From assembly GCF_001045675.1 (NCBI RefSeq), contig NZ_LEKT01000002.1, forward strand, positions 1 to 64,000: a stretch of 64,000 nucleotides of DNA, read 5' to 3'. The position numbers and the translations under genes were made by a program. The notes beneath the pieces were generated by a model, which saw only the letters and a program-made list of their open reading frames with translations, ran no database searches and was not told where the DNA came from. Positions 34,969 through 43,878 of the stretch are shown in pieces; position 1 is the first letter of the stretch, and each line of letters opens with the position of its first letter. The DNA comes from Megasphaera cerevisiae DSM 20462 (GTDB taxonomy: Bacteria; Bacillota; Negativicutes; Veillonellales; Megasphaeraceae).

Positions 34969-36156
34969 TTATACGTACTGCTCTATCAATTTTCGGAATG
35001 CCCCAAAAGACCTCTTGATCATGTCTGGATCAACACAATAGGAAATGCGCACATAGCCGGGACAGCCAAAGCTGTCGGCTGGTACGATGAGCAGATTGAG
35101 TTTTTTGGCCTTTTCGGCAAAAGCCGCAGCAGCCGCCTCCGGCGACTTTACGAAAAGATAAAAGGCGCCGCTCGGATACACGCATTCATAGCCCATTTGA
35201 CTTAATTCATTATATAATAGTTTCCGATTAAAATCATATACGCCTACATCGGAAGTCTGGCCCAGACATTTCAAAACCACATCCTGAAACAAATGGGGAG
35301 CACAGACAAATCCCATGGCCCGCCCGGCGCCGCATACGGCCGTATACACCTCTCGGCTTGCCGCCGCGCAGCCGGGAATGAGAATATACCCGATCCGTTC
35401 ACCCGGCAGAGAAAGGGACTTGCTGTAAGAATAGCAGATGATCGTGTTGCTGTAAAATTTCGGCACGTAGAGAATGGGCAGGCCGTCATAAATGATCTCC
35501 CGATAAGGTTCATCGGCAATCAGATAGATGGGATGACCGATTTCTGCCGACTTCCGTCCCAGCAGGGCCGCCACCTTTTCATACGTTTCGGCGGAATAGA
35601 CCGTACCGGACGGATTATTCGGCGAGTTGACGATGACAGCACGCGTATGTGCTGTCATCGCCTGTTCCAAAGCGTTCAGAGATACCTGGAACTGTTCTAC
35701 ATCCGGCGGCACAACAACAACTTTTGCCCCGGCGTTGCCGACGAACACGGTGTATTCCGGAAAAAATGGCGCCAGCAGGACGATTTCATCAGCCGGGCCT
35801 TCCACCAGCGCCTTCAGCGTAATTGTCAGGGATGCGGCAGCGCCGCAGGTCATATAAAAATTACCTGCCGTTACGCCGGCATCGTAAGTCTCATTCATAT
35901 ACGCTGCCAGGCCCTGCCGCACCGCTTCATCTCCCGAAGCTGCCGTATAGCCATGGATGGCCGCGGATTCCCGGGTTGCGAGGATTTCCTCAATCGCTTC
36001 CCGGATGCAGGCCGGCGCCGGCACTGTAGGATTGCCAATGCTGAAATCAAAAACGTTTTCCCTGCCGACAATGGCAGCCTGCTGCTGCCCATATGTAAAT
36101 AATTCACGAATAACCGAGCTTTGCGAGCCCAGCGCATACATTTCTTGTGATGCCAT
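34969..36156 (-). CDS. Aminotransferase class I/II (aspartate/aromatic type)
   Basis: A PLP aminotransferase of about 395 residues. It has the dinucleotide-like NSPNNPSGTVY (~178), the cofactor lysine in CYSYSKSLSLPGERIGY (~245) and the C-terminal arginine region RISYC that binds the alpha-carboxylate. The start at 36156 (MASQEMY) follows AAGGAGAG; a frame running further upstream would overlap the permease. In this operon it would convert imported amino acids to 2-keto acids for the ior enzyme. Confidence 0.88.
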   Translation of the reverse strand: MASQEMYALGSQSSVIRELFTYGQQQAAIVGRENVFDFSIGNPTVPAPACIREAIEEILATRESAAIHGYTAASGDEAVRQGLAAYMNETYDAGVTAGNFYMTCGAAASLTITLKALVEGPADEIVLLAPFFPEYTVFVGNAGAKVVVVPPDVEQFQVSLNALEQAMTAHTRAVIVNSPNNPSGTVYSAETYEKVAALLGRKSAEIGHPIYLIADEPYREIIYDGLPILYVPKFYSNTIICYSYSKSLSLPGERIGYILIPGCAAASREVYTAVCGAGRAMGFVCAPHLFQDVVLKCLGQTSDVGVYDFNRKLLYNELSQMGYECVYPSGAFYLFVKSPEAAAAAFAEKAKKLNLLIVPADSFGCPGYVRISYCVDPDMIKRSFGAFRKLIEQYV

Positions 36157-36187
36157 ACTACACACTCTCCTTCGGGATACAGTAAAA

Positions 36188-37522
36188 TCAGCTAAAAGCG
36201 ATAAACGGCGAAATAAACAAGACGATGCCCATGGCAATGATCGGGATAAGCTGCCACGTCCTGTATTTTTTGAAAATATCCAGCTTGATGACCAGCCACA
36301 CCGGCAAAAAACAGGCAATAATGCCGATAAGACAGCCCAGAATAGGCGTAAAGCTCAGAACCGGCGCATTGCACACGATGACACCCCAGCAAATAAGGAT
36401 ACAGAATATGCTGATACCGTATGTAATGAAACGGCGATTGATCCTGTCTTCAGGCATGACACGCCGGAGCACGTTTACAACAATGCCGATACAAGCATCG
36501 CGAAAACTGAGGAACATAGCAAAATACGCGGTCACGACAGCAAAAAGATTTAAAATCAGATTAAATATCTTGATAAACGCCCCGTCCATGCTTTGGGCCG
36601 CCAACGCCAGGGCAGAAATATTAGCGGTATATGCCTGTACAGCCTGGCCGTGATTGATGGCCAGATTGAACGACACCGTATAAAATATAACAAGCCCGAT
36701 CAGAAAAAAATACGCCGTATTATAAATCCGCATGGACCGGTAATGGGCCACCACTTTATTTTCCGTCTGCGAACGAAAATAAATAACGACAGGACCCAGT
36801 CCGACAAAGAATTCAATCGACATGGCTATAAACGGCAGCATAATGATGAATTGCTTGACGATGTACATAGCATCCGGCGGAATCAGGATATTGGCCATAT
36901 TCCACATAGGAAACATCATGATGCCCAGCGCGGCGATTACGAAGGCCTTGGTAAATACCATGCCGGAGGATACCTTCATGAGCAGCTTTTCGCCCTGTGA
37001 GGCCACCAGTACCAGACAGCAGATGATCGCCAGCCCATAAAAGATATTCGTCGACAGCAACGTATCTGTTATGCCAAACGTAACCAAAAAAGATGCGCTG
37101 TCATTCGTAAGAGCTGTAGAATAGAGAAAAATCAGGATCGTCGTGAACACAAAATAAAGAATGCCCAGAAAAAATCCCCAGTTTTTTCCTAAATATCCTG
37201 AAATAATACCGGCAAAATCCTCACACTTCGGAGCTTCCGCCAGCACGTTTAAATATAACTTTTGATGCTGATAGGCAATGGGATAGCCAACAACAGCGAC
37301 TAAGATAAAGATCAGCAGCCCCGACAGTCCCACCTGTATAGGCAAAAATACGATGCCCGCGCCCAGGGACATGCCGATGCACATAATAATCCAGCCCAGG
37401 TCAATACCCGTAAAACGGGTGGCTTCCCGCCATTCCGCCACACTCATACCTGCCTTTTCGGCATATTTCGAACTTGACCGGCCCAATATACGTTCGGGAA
37501 ACGATACAGACTCTGATGGCAT
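36188..37522 (-). CDS. Amino-acid permease (hydroxy/aromatic amino acid family)
   Basis: A membrane carrier of about 444 residues with 11 or so hydrophobic segments, similar to the family that includes SdaC, TdcC, Mtr, TnaB and TyrP. GMSLGAGIVFLPIQVG (~50) matches the conserved first helix. Start ATG 37522 follows AAAGGAGG. It lies 31 bp before the aminotransferase and about 120 bp after iorB. The family transports serine, threonine, tryptophan or tyrosine; given iorAB, an aromatic substrate is likely. Confidence 0.82.
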   Translation of the reverse strand: MPSESVSFPERILGRSSSKYAEKAGMSVAEWREATRFTGIDLGWIIMCIGMSLGAGIVFLPIQVGLSGLLIFILVAVVGYPIAYQHQKLYLNVLAEAPKCEDFAGIISGYLGKNWGFFLGILYFVFTTILIFLYSTALTNDSASFLVTFGITDTLLSTNIFYGLAIICCLVLVASQGEKLLMKVSSGMVFTKAFVIAALGIMMFPMWNMANILIPPDAMYIVKQFIIMLPFIAMSIEFFVGLGPVVIYFRSQTENKVVAHYRSMRIYNTAYFFLIGLVIFYTVSFNLAINHGQAVQAYTANISALALAAQSMDGAFIKIFNLILNLFAVVTAYFAMFLSFRDACIGIVVNVLRRVMPEDRINRRFITYGISIFCILICWGVIVCNAPVLSFTPILGCLIGIIACFLPVWLVIKLDIFKKYRTWQLIPIIAMGIVLFISPFIAFS

Positions 37523-37645
37523 AAAGCGTTCCTCCTTTATGTAACTACCGCCGTATTCCCCCGTATATAGCCAGCTATATAAAATCACGGTAGTAGGATG
37601 CATACACAGCAATAACAGTCTTGCGGAAAACAGCCAGCAGGCAGT

Positions 37646-38221
37646 TTACATCGCCGCCATACCCGCCTCAAAGGCCTGCAAATTCATATCGACAAAATTT
37701 TTCTTCACCGTTTGGGATATAATGCCCTTCCAGTCGATATCATGCAGCCCCAATGCCTCAACCAGTGCTCCCAGCAGAACGACGTTCGCGCTTTTGGGAT
37801 TTCCCAAATCAGAAGCGATCTGCGTCGCGTCAATCGCCAGAACAGACACGCATTCCTGCAGCGCCGCAATAACGCCCTCCGGATACTGACAGGTACCGGA
37901 CAACACCGGCATGGACGGAATGCGGCATGCATTCACGACAATTTTTCCGTCCTTTTTCAAAAATTTCGCATACCGGGCCGCTTCCATTTCTTCAAAGGAT
38001 ACGAGAATATCTGCCGTCCCTTCGCCGATGATCGGCGAGTACACCTTGGCACCGAAACGAACCTGCGTACTGACGCTGCCGCCGCGCTGGCTCATGCCAT
38101 GCACCTCCGACATCTTGACATCATAGCCGTGTGCAATCAATCCCATCGTAAGGATCTTGCTTGCCAATATCGTTCCCTGTCCGCCTACGCCGACAAATAA
38201 TACGTTCTTTACGTCTGTCAT
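37646..38221 (-). CDS. iorB: Indolepyruvate ferredoxin oxidoreductase, beta subunit
   Basis: A 191-residue gamma-domain subunit that binds CoA in 2-oxoacid:ferredoxin oxidoreductases. It opens with NVLFVGVGGQGTILASKIL and has SEVHGMSQRGGSVSTQVRFG, both signatures of the family. The start at 38221 overlaps the iorA stop in an ATGA, so translation is coupled. Together with IorA it oxidises an aryl-pyruvate with CoA and ferredoxin to aryl-acetyl-CoA and CO2. Confidence 0.94.
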   Translation of the reverse strand: MTDVKNVLFVGVGGQGTILASKILTMGLIAHGYDVKMSEVHGMSQRGGSVSTQVRFGAKVYSPIIGEGTADILVSFEEMEAARYAKFLKKDGKIVVNACRIPSMPVLSGTCQYPEGVIAALQECVSVLAIDATQIASDLGNPKSANVVLLGALVEALGLHDIDWKGIISQTVKKNFVDMNLQAFEAGMAAM

Positions 38222-40002
38222 GAGTGAGACTCCTTTCTGGAAATAGCGCCTACAGGACACACCTGCATACACACGGTGCAGCCTACGCAGTCTGCCTGAG
38301 AAATACCGGATTTTTTGGCACTGGCGTCAAACCGCAGCGCCGGGCAACCTGTAGAAAGGCATTTTTTACAACCAATGCATTTCGTTTCATCGACCACGCA
38401 GGGCGTCCTGTCGAGATCGAACTGCTCTTTATCTTCTTTAGAAAACTTTTTCAGAACACACGGCCATTTGGTGATAATGACGACCGGCTCCTCTGTAATA
38501 GCATACGCCCAGTCCAATGCTTCTTTCATTTCCCTCAGCCGCAGTGGATTGACCGTGCGGACGTTTTGTATTCCCAAAGCCCGCACCACCGTTTCAATGT
38601 CGATACGGGTGGTCATGTCCCCATGAATAGTATAGCCCGTTCCCGGATTTTCCTGATGGCCCGTCATCCCCGTAATGCGGTTGTCCAGAATAACGCAGAT
38701 CGTATTAGACCGGTTATACGCCACCTCAGTCAGGGAATTGATGCCCGTATGAAAAAAAGTCGAGTCACCCATGGTCGCCACGACTCTTTTTTTCTGGCCG
38801 CTTCGGCTGAAACCATGATACATTCCGTGTCCCACAGAAAAAGCACTGCCCATGCACAACGCCAGATCCTTGGCGTTGAGCGGCGGCGCGCCGCCCAGGG
38901 CATAGCAGCCGATATCACCGATCATCACCGTGTCCTTGCGCTTGCCCAGCTCATAAAAGAAACCCCGGTGCGGACAGCCGGCACACAAAGTAGGCGGGCG
39001 GGGAACAAACAAGGCATCGGAAACCTCCACGCCTGCATTTTTCGTTTGCAGAATGCCTTCAGAAATAATATTGGGATTCAGTTCGTCAATACCGGGAATA
39101 ACATCCCTGCCATGACAGGAGATACCGGCTTCATGAATGATGTCCTCCATAAACGGGTCCAGTTCCTCCACCACGTACAGCGTATCCACCTTTTCACTGA
39201 ACGCTCTGATTTTATGCACCGGCATCGGATAGGTAAATCCCAGTTTCAGATAAGACGCCCTGTCGCCAAACACCTCTTTAGCATACATATAGGCCGCTCC
39301 GGCAGCAATAATACCGATCTTGGTATCATGCAGTTCCTCCACTGTATACGAACTGTTTTCAGCATATTCCTTCAGTTTCTGTTCCCGTTCCTCCACCACA
39401 TAGCGGCGCATTTTGGAAATAGCCGGCACGGCATCCATTTTTTCCCGCTGCTTGACGTAACGTACCGGCGCAGCCTCCGTTCTGACACCTTCCTCAACCA
39501 AACTCTTAGAATGACAGACGCGGGTCGTCATGCGGATCATGACCGGCACGCCGTAGGTTTCGCTGACTTTATAGGCCTCCAATGCCATATCCCTGCATTC
39601 TTGTGAATCTGACGGCTCGAACATAGCTATTTTAGCCGCCTTGGCATAATGGCGGTTATCTTGTTCGTTCTGCGACGAATGCATCCCCGGATCATCAGCA
39701 GATACAAAGACAAAACCGCCGTTCAAACCCAGGTACGAAAAGGTGAATAAGGGATCCGCCGCCACATTGAGCCCCACCATTTTCATGGCCGCAAAGGCAC
39801 GGACTCCGGCCATGGACGCCCCCATAGCCGCTTCCATGGCGACTTTTTCATTCGGTGCCCATTCTGAAGCAATTTCCCCGTATTGCGCGACATGTTCCAA
39901 TATTTCCGTACTTGGCGTTCCCGGATAGGCAGAAGCAAACAATACCCCTGCTTCATACACCCCTCTGGCAATCGCTTCATCGCCTGTCATTAATACTTTC
40001 AT
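38218..40002 (-). CDS. iorA: Indolepyruvate ferredoxin oxidoreductase, alpha subunit
   Basis: The 594-residue catalytic subunit. The N-terminal part is the pyruvate:ferredoxin-like domain; the thiamine-diphosphate site is in CAGCPHRGFFYELG, GDIGCYALGGAPP and GDSTFFHTGINSL (~345-430). The C terminus is an 8-cysteine ferredoxin domain (CIGCKKCLSTGCP and CVGCTVCMQVCP) for two 4Fe-4S clusters. It is the first gene of an iorAB-permease-aminotransferase-CoA-transferase operon and has a good sigma-54 promoter 89-102 bp upstream, divergent from its likely activator. The substrate class (indole-, phenyl- or hydroxyphenylpyruvate) cannot be fixed by sequence alone. Confidence 0.95.
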   Translation of the reverse strand: MKVLMTGDEAIARGVYEAGVLFASAYPGTPSTEILEHVAQYGEIASEWAPNEKVAMEAAMGASMAGVRAFAAMKMVGLNVAADPLFTFSYLGLNGGFVFVSADDPGMHSSQNEQDNRHYAKAAKIAMFEPSDSQECRDMALEAYKVSETYGVPVMIRMTTRVCHSKSLVEEGVRTEAAPVRYVKQREKMDAVPAISKMRRYVVEEREQKLKEYAENSSYTVEELHDTKIGIIAAGAAYMYAKEVFGDRASYLKLGFTYPMPVHKIRAFSEKVDTLYVVEELDPFMEDIIHEAGISCHGRDVIPGIDELNPNIISEGILQTKNAGVEVSDALFVPRPPTLCAGCPHRGFFYELGKRKDTVMIGDIGCYALGGAPPLNAKDLALCMGSAFSVGHGMYHGFSRSGQKKRVVATMGDSTFFHTGINSLTEVAYNRSNTICVILDNRITGMTGHQENPGTGYTIHGDMTTRIDIETVVRALGIQNVRTVNPLRLREMKEALDWAYAITEEPVVIITKWPCVLKKFSKEDKEQFDLDRTPCVVDETKCIGCKKCLSTGCPALRFDASAKKSGISQADCVGCTVCMQVCPVGAISRKESHS

Positions 40003-40035
40003 TCTGACTACCTCCTATCAGTATATGTACCTTAG

Positions 40036-40069
40036 TGTAAATCGGATGTGTCCCTGCGTCGGTTTTACA
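40036..40069. promoter_or_regulatory. TGTAAA-N22-TTTACA dyad downstream of the iorA promoter
   Basis: TGTAAA (40036-40041) and TTTACA (40064-40069) form an inverted pair in the iorA leader. The same half-sites recur at 40169-40196, so they may be activator binding sites, or a leader hairpin. Confidence 0.35.
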
Positions 40070-40090
40070 CTTATATCTGTCTATCTATAT

Positions 40091-40104
40091 GCAATATAAG
40101 TACC
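40091..40104 (-). promoter_or_regulatory. Sigma-54 promoter of the ior operon
   Basis: The minus strand reads TTGGTAC-N5-TTGCAT: GG (40103-40104), 10 bp, GC (40091-40092). This fits the consensus TTGGCAC-N5-TTGCAT with one mismatch in the -24 block. It lies between iorA and a divergent sigma-54 activator gene. Confidence 0.8.
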
Positions 40105-40168
40105 AACTTTATAACTGGCGCAGTTCAGCCGTTTACGAAAAAATCATAGTATCTATCTATCCTGATTA

Positions 40169-40220
40169 TGTAAATTTTTATTGACTTTCCTTTACATTTC
40201 CACAAAAAACCAGCTACAAT
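40169..40220 (+). promoter_or_regulatory. Promoter of the PrpR-like activator with overlapping dyad
   Basis: TTTACA (40191-40196), 18 bp and TACAAT (40215-40220) make a plausible sigma-70 promoter. TGTAAA (40169-40174) and TTTACA (40191-40196) form an inverted pair over its -35, matching the pair at 40036-40069 and suggesting autoregulation. Confidence 0.5.
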
Positions 40221-40263
40221 ACATATATAATAGTCCTAGAACAGTAAAGGAGGCCGCAGCCAC

Positions 40264-42159
40264 ATGGAAAAAATATCTTTTCTTGTCGCCGACGAAAGCC
40301 TGAAGAACGACATCGAACGAACTCTCTGGACATATCGGAACAGCTTCGGCAGCACCCATATTTCCACAGAAATAGAAATCATCAATTTCCCACACCTTAT
40401 TGAACAAGGAAATTACATGATCCAAAAAGGCGCTCAGGTCATTATCACCAACAGCGGCTCTCATCAAATATTGTCCGGCGCCATCGACGACATTCCTATT
40501 TTGTGTTTGTATAGTTCTACAAACGATGCGCTCTACACGCTGCGCAAGGTAGAGCATTACAAAAAAATCCACCTGCTGCTGAATAAGCATTTCATGTTCA
40601 ATATGAGTGCCTGCTCACCCCACATCGCCAAAAAGCTGCAGCTTCATCCGCCGTACAGCGTCAGTACCTCACAAAACGAAATATTGAAAATCCTGGATAA
40701 AATTCCGGTCACACCGGATACGGCCATCGTAGGTTGTACGCTGCTGCCGCAGATCGCCGCCCATATTCCCATGCCGATTTACCCTATTCGTCCCAGTGAA
40801 TCGACTATCCTATCGGTATATCAATACGCCAACGAACTCATCGCCTTCCACCGCAAGGACCGCAAACAGCTGTCCCTGCTGACCTCCGTTCTGTCCCATG
40901 TCGACGAGGGAATCATTTTGTACGACAAAGAAGGAAAAATATCCCATATCAATAAACAAGCCCGTATTTTTCTCAAGGCCTCATCCCACGCAAAAAAGAT
41001 CAGGGAAATATTCCCTGATCTGCCGTACAGCGCCGCCGCGCCTATGCAATTTAAAGAACGAATTATCCAATCGCCGCCTTATACCCTCGTCGTCAACTCC
41101 GCACCTTTTCAAATCGAAAAAGAAAGCCATTATATTCTGGCTATCCGCGATGTAACCGAGCTGCAGCGCCTGGAAAAAAACATCCGCTATAAGCTGGCAA
41201 AAACAGGCCTGCAGGCTGCCCACCACTTTGACGCTATCAAAACAGCAAGTTCCAACATGCAGGCCGTCATTGACACAGCCAAGATTATCTCGGCCTATAC
41301 CGCCCCGGTTCTCATACAAGGAGAAAGCGGCACCGGCAAAGAACTCTTTGCCCAAAGCATCCACAACGCCAGCCCGAGGCGCAGCGGGCCTTTCGTCGTC
41401 GTCAACTGTGCCGCCCTGCCGCCGGAGCTGTTGGAAAGCGAGCTTTTCGGCTATGTGGGCGGCGCCTTTACAGGTGCCCGAAAGGAGGGCAAGGCCGGAT
41501 ATTTTGAGCTGGCTCACACCGGTACCATCTTTCTCGACGAAATCAACAGTATGTCCCCCAACATTCAATCTAAGCTGCTCCGTGTCTTGGAAACAAAAGC
41601 GGTCATGCGCATAGGCTCAGACTATATCATCCCCCTGGATATCCGCATCATCTCGGCCAGCAACGCCGATATCATGCAAGCTGTCCAATCCGGAAATTTC
41701 CGCCGTGATCTCTTCTTCCGTCTCAACACGCTGACGCTGAATCTACCCTCTCTGAACGACAGACCCAGCGACATCGTCTTCCTTTTTTCACAATTCCTGC
41801 AAACCCTGTCCGGACAGACACCATCTCTGCCGCCGGGCTTAAAAACAGCGCTGGAGCAGCATCACTGGTGGGGCAATATCCGCGAGCTCCACAGCGTCGC
41901 CCTGCGCTATCATATTTTCGGAAATACCAGTGATAGTACCTACCAATATCTCTTTGACCAGCCCCATACACAAGAATCGCAGTTCCCCCTGATCGATAAG
42001 GACACGCTGCGCATCGATATGAAACAGCTCCACAAGGAAGTCGAACTGCTGATCATTCACAACCTGCGGCAGCAAGGTTATACGAAGCTGCAAATCGCAA
42101 AAATTCTGAATATCAGCAGGCAGACGCTGTTCAACAAGATAAAAAGCGCAGCACGATAA
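40264..42159 (+). CDS. PrpR-like sigma-54-dependent activator
   Basis: A 631-residue enhancer-binding protein. The N-terminal ~180 residues (NDIERTLWTYRN..., VIITNSGSHQIL) match the PrpR sensor domain that binds small acids in propionate-type activators; a PAS domain follows (~205-300: DEGIILYDKEGKISHINKQ). The AAA+ domain has GESGTGKELFAQSIH (~359) and GGAFTGA, and the Fis-type helix-turn-helix is at the end (TKLQIAKILNISRQTLFNKI). It is divergent from the ior operon and its sigma-54 promoter, and is the likely activator. The ligand is unknown; an aryl-pyruvate or amino acid is a fair guess. Confidence 0.92.
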   Translation: MEKISFLVADESLKNDIERTLWTYRNSFGSTHISTEIEIINFPHLIEQGNYMIQKGAQVIITNSGSHQILSGAIDDIPILCLYSSTNDALYTLRKVEHYKKIHLLLNKHFMFNMSACSPHIAKKLQLHPPYSVSTSQNEILKILDKIPVTPDTAIVGCTLLPQIAAHIPMPIYPIRPSESTILSVYQYANELIAFHRKDRKQLSLLTSVLSHVDEGIILYDKEGKISHINKQARIFLKASSHAKKIREIFPDLPYSAAAPMQFKERIIQSPPYTLVVNSAPFQIEKESHYILAIRDVTELQRLEKNIRYKLAKTGLQAAHHFDAIKTASSNMQAVIDTAKIISAYTAPVLIQGESGTGKELFAQSIHNASPRRSGPFVVVNCAALPPELLESELFGYVGGAFTGARKEGKAGYFELAHTGTIFLDEINSMSPNIQSKLLRVLETKAVMRIGSDYIIPLDIRIISASNADIMQAVQSGNFRRDLFFRLNTLTLNLPSLNDRPSDIVFLFSQFLQTLSGQTPSLPPGLKTALEQHHWWGNIRELHSVALRYHIFGNTSDSTYQYLFDQPHTQESQFPLIDKDTLRIDMKQLHKEVELLIIHNLRQQGYTKLQIAKILNISRQTLFNKIKSAAR

Positions 42160-42205
42160 AGATATTATCTAATGTTTGTCTACGTCATTGTACAGTACTG
42201 TCATT

Positions 42206-43501
42206 TTATCTATCTGCTGACTCCCGTACGGCCAGCGGTTCCACCCGTCCGACCAGGAACAAATACGACAAGGCTCCCAGAACGCACAGCGCTCCAGCTG
42301 CTGCCAGCGGTATCAAAAAAGACCCCTGGGTGACCGTCAGCATGACCCCGGTGAACGTCGTGATGAATATTCCCGCCAGATTGCCGGCAAAATTCATGAT
42401 CCCCCCAATAGACGCCACATGTCCCGGCGTCGGCGCTATTTCTCCTACAATGACCCACGTGTTGGACCCGGCAAAGGACAGGCTCGCATACGACACGGCA
42501 AATAAGGCCAGACACAAATAGATATTATCCACAAACGCACACAGGGCAATGCACGATGACAGCAGCATGCCTCCTACCAGGCAGGTCTTGCGGGCAACCG
42601 TCGCCGTATGTCCGTGCCGCAGCAGGTAATCCGATGTAAAGCCGCCCAGCCAGCCGCCGGGAATCGCCAGCAGGGCCGGCAGCATGCCAAGCGTCCCCAG
42701 TGCCTTCAGAGAAAATCCCCGCGTTTCCATCAAATAACTGGGAAACCAGGTAATAAAGAAATATATAGCAAAATTCAGACAAAACAGGCCGATCATCAGG
42801 CCCCATACCGTGCGATACCGAAACAATCCTTTCCAGGACACGCGCGGTGTTTCCGCCTGCGCCGCATCTGCCGTTCCCCGTTCCGCCAGCAGCGCATCTA
42901 CCTGCTCCGGTGCGATATGACGGTATTTTTCCGGGTCCCGGTACAGAAACCACCAGACTAAGGCCCACAAAATACCGATGGCACCGGTAATAATAAACGA
43001 TCCCCGCCAGCCAATATAAGAAATAATCAGGGCAATCAGCGGCAGCGACAGCGCGGATCCCACACGGGAGCCGCTGTCAAAAATACTGCAGGCAATACCC
43101 CGTTCACGCCGCGGAAACCAGTTATAAGCCGCCTTGGCAAAAGATGGCATGGCCGCCGATTCACCGACTCCCAGCAAAAACCGGGAACCGATCATGTGCC
43201 CAAAGGTATGGGCCAGGCCGGTCGTCGCCGTAAACACGGACCACCAGCCGACGGCAAAAGCCAGACTGACACGGACCCCGACCTTATCGATAAACCAGCC
43301 GGCCGGCATCTGACAAAAAGCATAGGTCCAAAAGAAGGCACTGAGCACGAGCCCCATCGCCACTGCATCCAGCCCCAGCTCGGCCTGGATATGCGGCGCT
43401 GCAATAGCCAGATTGGCCCGGTCTATATAATTGATCGCGTTGGCAAGAAAGCACATGCCGATGACGACCCAGCGCATATTTTTAAAGTGAGACTGCATCA
43501 T
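42206..43501 (-). CDS. MFS transporter, anion:cation symporter type
   Basis: A 431-residue 12-helix carrier. NAINYIDRANLAIAAPHIQ and SRFLLGVGESAAMPSFAKA are signatures of the ACS family (glucarate, galactonate and sialate/tartrate-like carriers), which import organic anions with protons. Its ATG overlaps the DUF1667 stop in ATGA, so it is translated as part of the GlpA-like operon. It probably imports the substrate of the two flavoproteins ahead. It is not GlpF or GlpT, so the substrate need not be glycerol. Confidence 0.87.
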   Translation of the reverse strand: MMQSHFKNMRWVVIGMCFLANAINYIDRANLAIAAPHIQAELGLDAVAMGLVLSAFFWTYAFCQMPAGWFIDKVGVRVSLAFAVGWWSVFTATTGLAHTFGHMIGSRFLLGVGESAAMPSFAKAAYNWFPRRERGIACSIFDSGSRVGSALSLPLIALIISYIGWRGSFIITGAIGILWALVWWFLYRDPEKYRHIAPEQVDALLAERGTADAAQAETPRVSWKGLFRYRTVWGLMIGLFCLNFAIYFFITWFPSYLMETRGFSLKALGTLGMLPALLAIPGGWLGGFTSDYLLRHGHTATVARKTCLVGGMLLSSCIALCAFVDNIYLCLALFAVSYASLSFAGSNTWVIVGEIAPTPGHVASIGGIMNFAGNLAGIFITTFTGVMLTVTQGSFLIPLAAAGALCVLGALSYLFLVGRVEPLAVRESADR

Positions 43502-43878
43502 ACGTTCTGCCCCCCTGCTTTTACTGACCGCGTCACAATGACGTCGCTGCCGGAATCCAACACATTGAAAAGAATAACGCTGCCCGCCTGTACCGGTGCC
43601 TGGAGGGTAATTTTTTTGATTGCACCCATGACATCAAAAATTTGATTCTTGGGAACGGCCTTGCTCAGCCGTACGCTGGCCAGAGGCAGCACGCCGCCTT
43701 GTACCAGAACGGACGTGGCGATCGTGCGGCGCGGGTCCTGCACCTCCTGCCGCGCATATTCCGCTCCTTTCGGGCACAGATTCCCCTCTATCTTTTTGAT
43801 GGTACGGCGGTCTTTCATCATGTCCACTTGCAGTTCACACCCATTCGGACAAATAATACATGTATAGGTCTGCATCAT
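43498..43878 (-). CDS. DUF1667 domain protein
   Basis: A 126-residue protein with CIICPNGCELQV near the N terminus and LCPKGAEYARQEVQDPRRT, the cysteine motif of DUF1667. In Clostridia and relatives the family appears next to GlpA- and GlpB-like flavoproteins and is taken to be a small iron-sulfur partner; biochemical proof is lacking as far as I know. It overlaps both neighbours by ATGA. Confidence 0.9.
   Translation of the reverse strand: MMQTYTCIICPNGCELQVDMMKDRRTIKKIEGNLCPKGAEYARQEVQDPRRTIATSVLVQGGVLPLASVRLSKAVPKNQIFDVMGAIKKITLQAPVQAGSVILFNVLDSGSDVIVTRSVKAGGQNV

Noticed and set aside
38224-39606. 460-residue open frame on the plus strand
   Set aside because: Antisense to iorA, histidine- and arginine-rich as expected for a reversed G-C-biased gene, with no recognisable domain.
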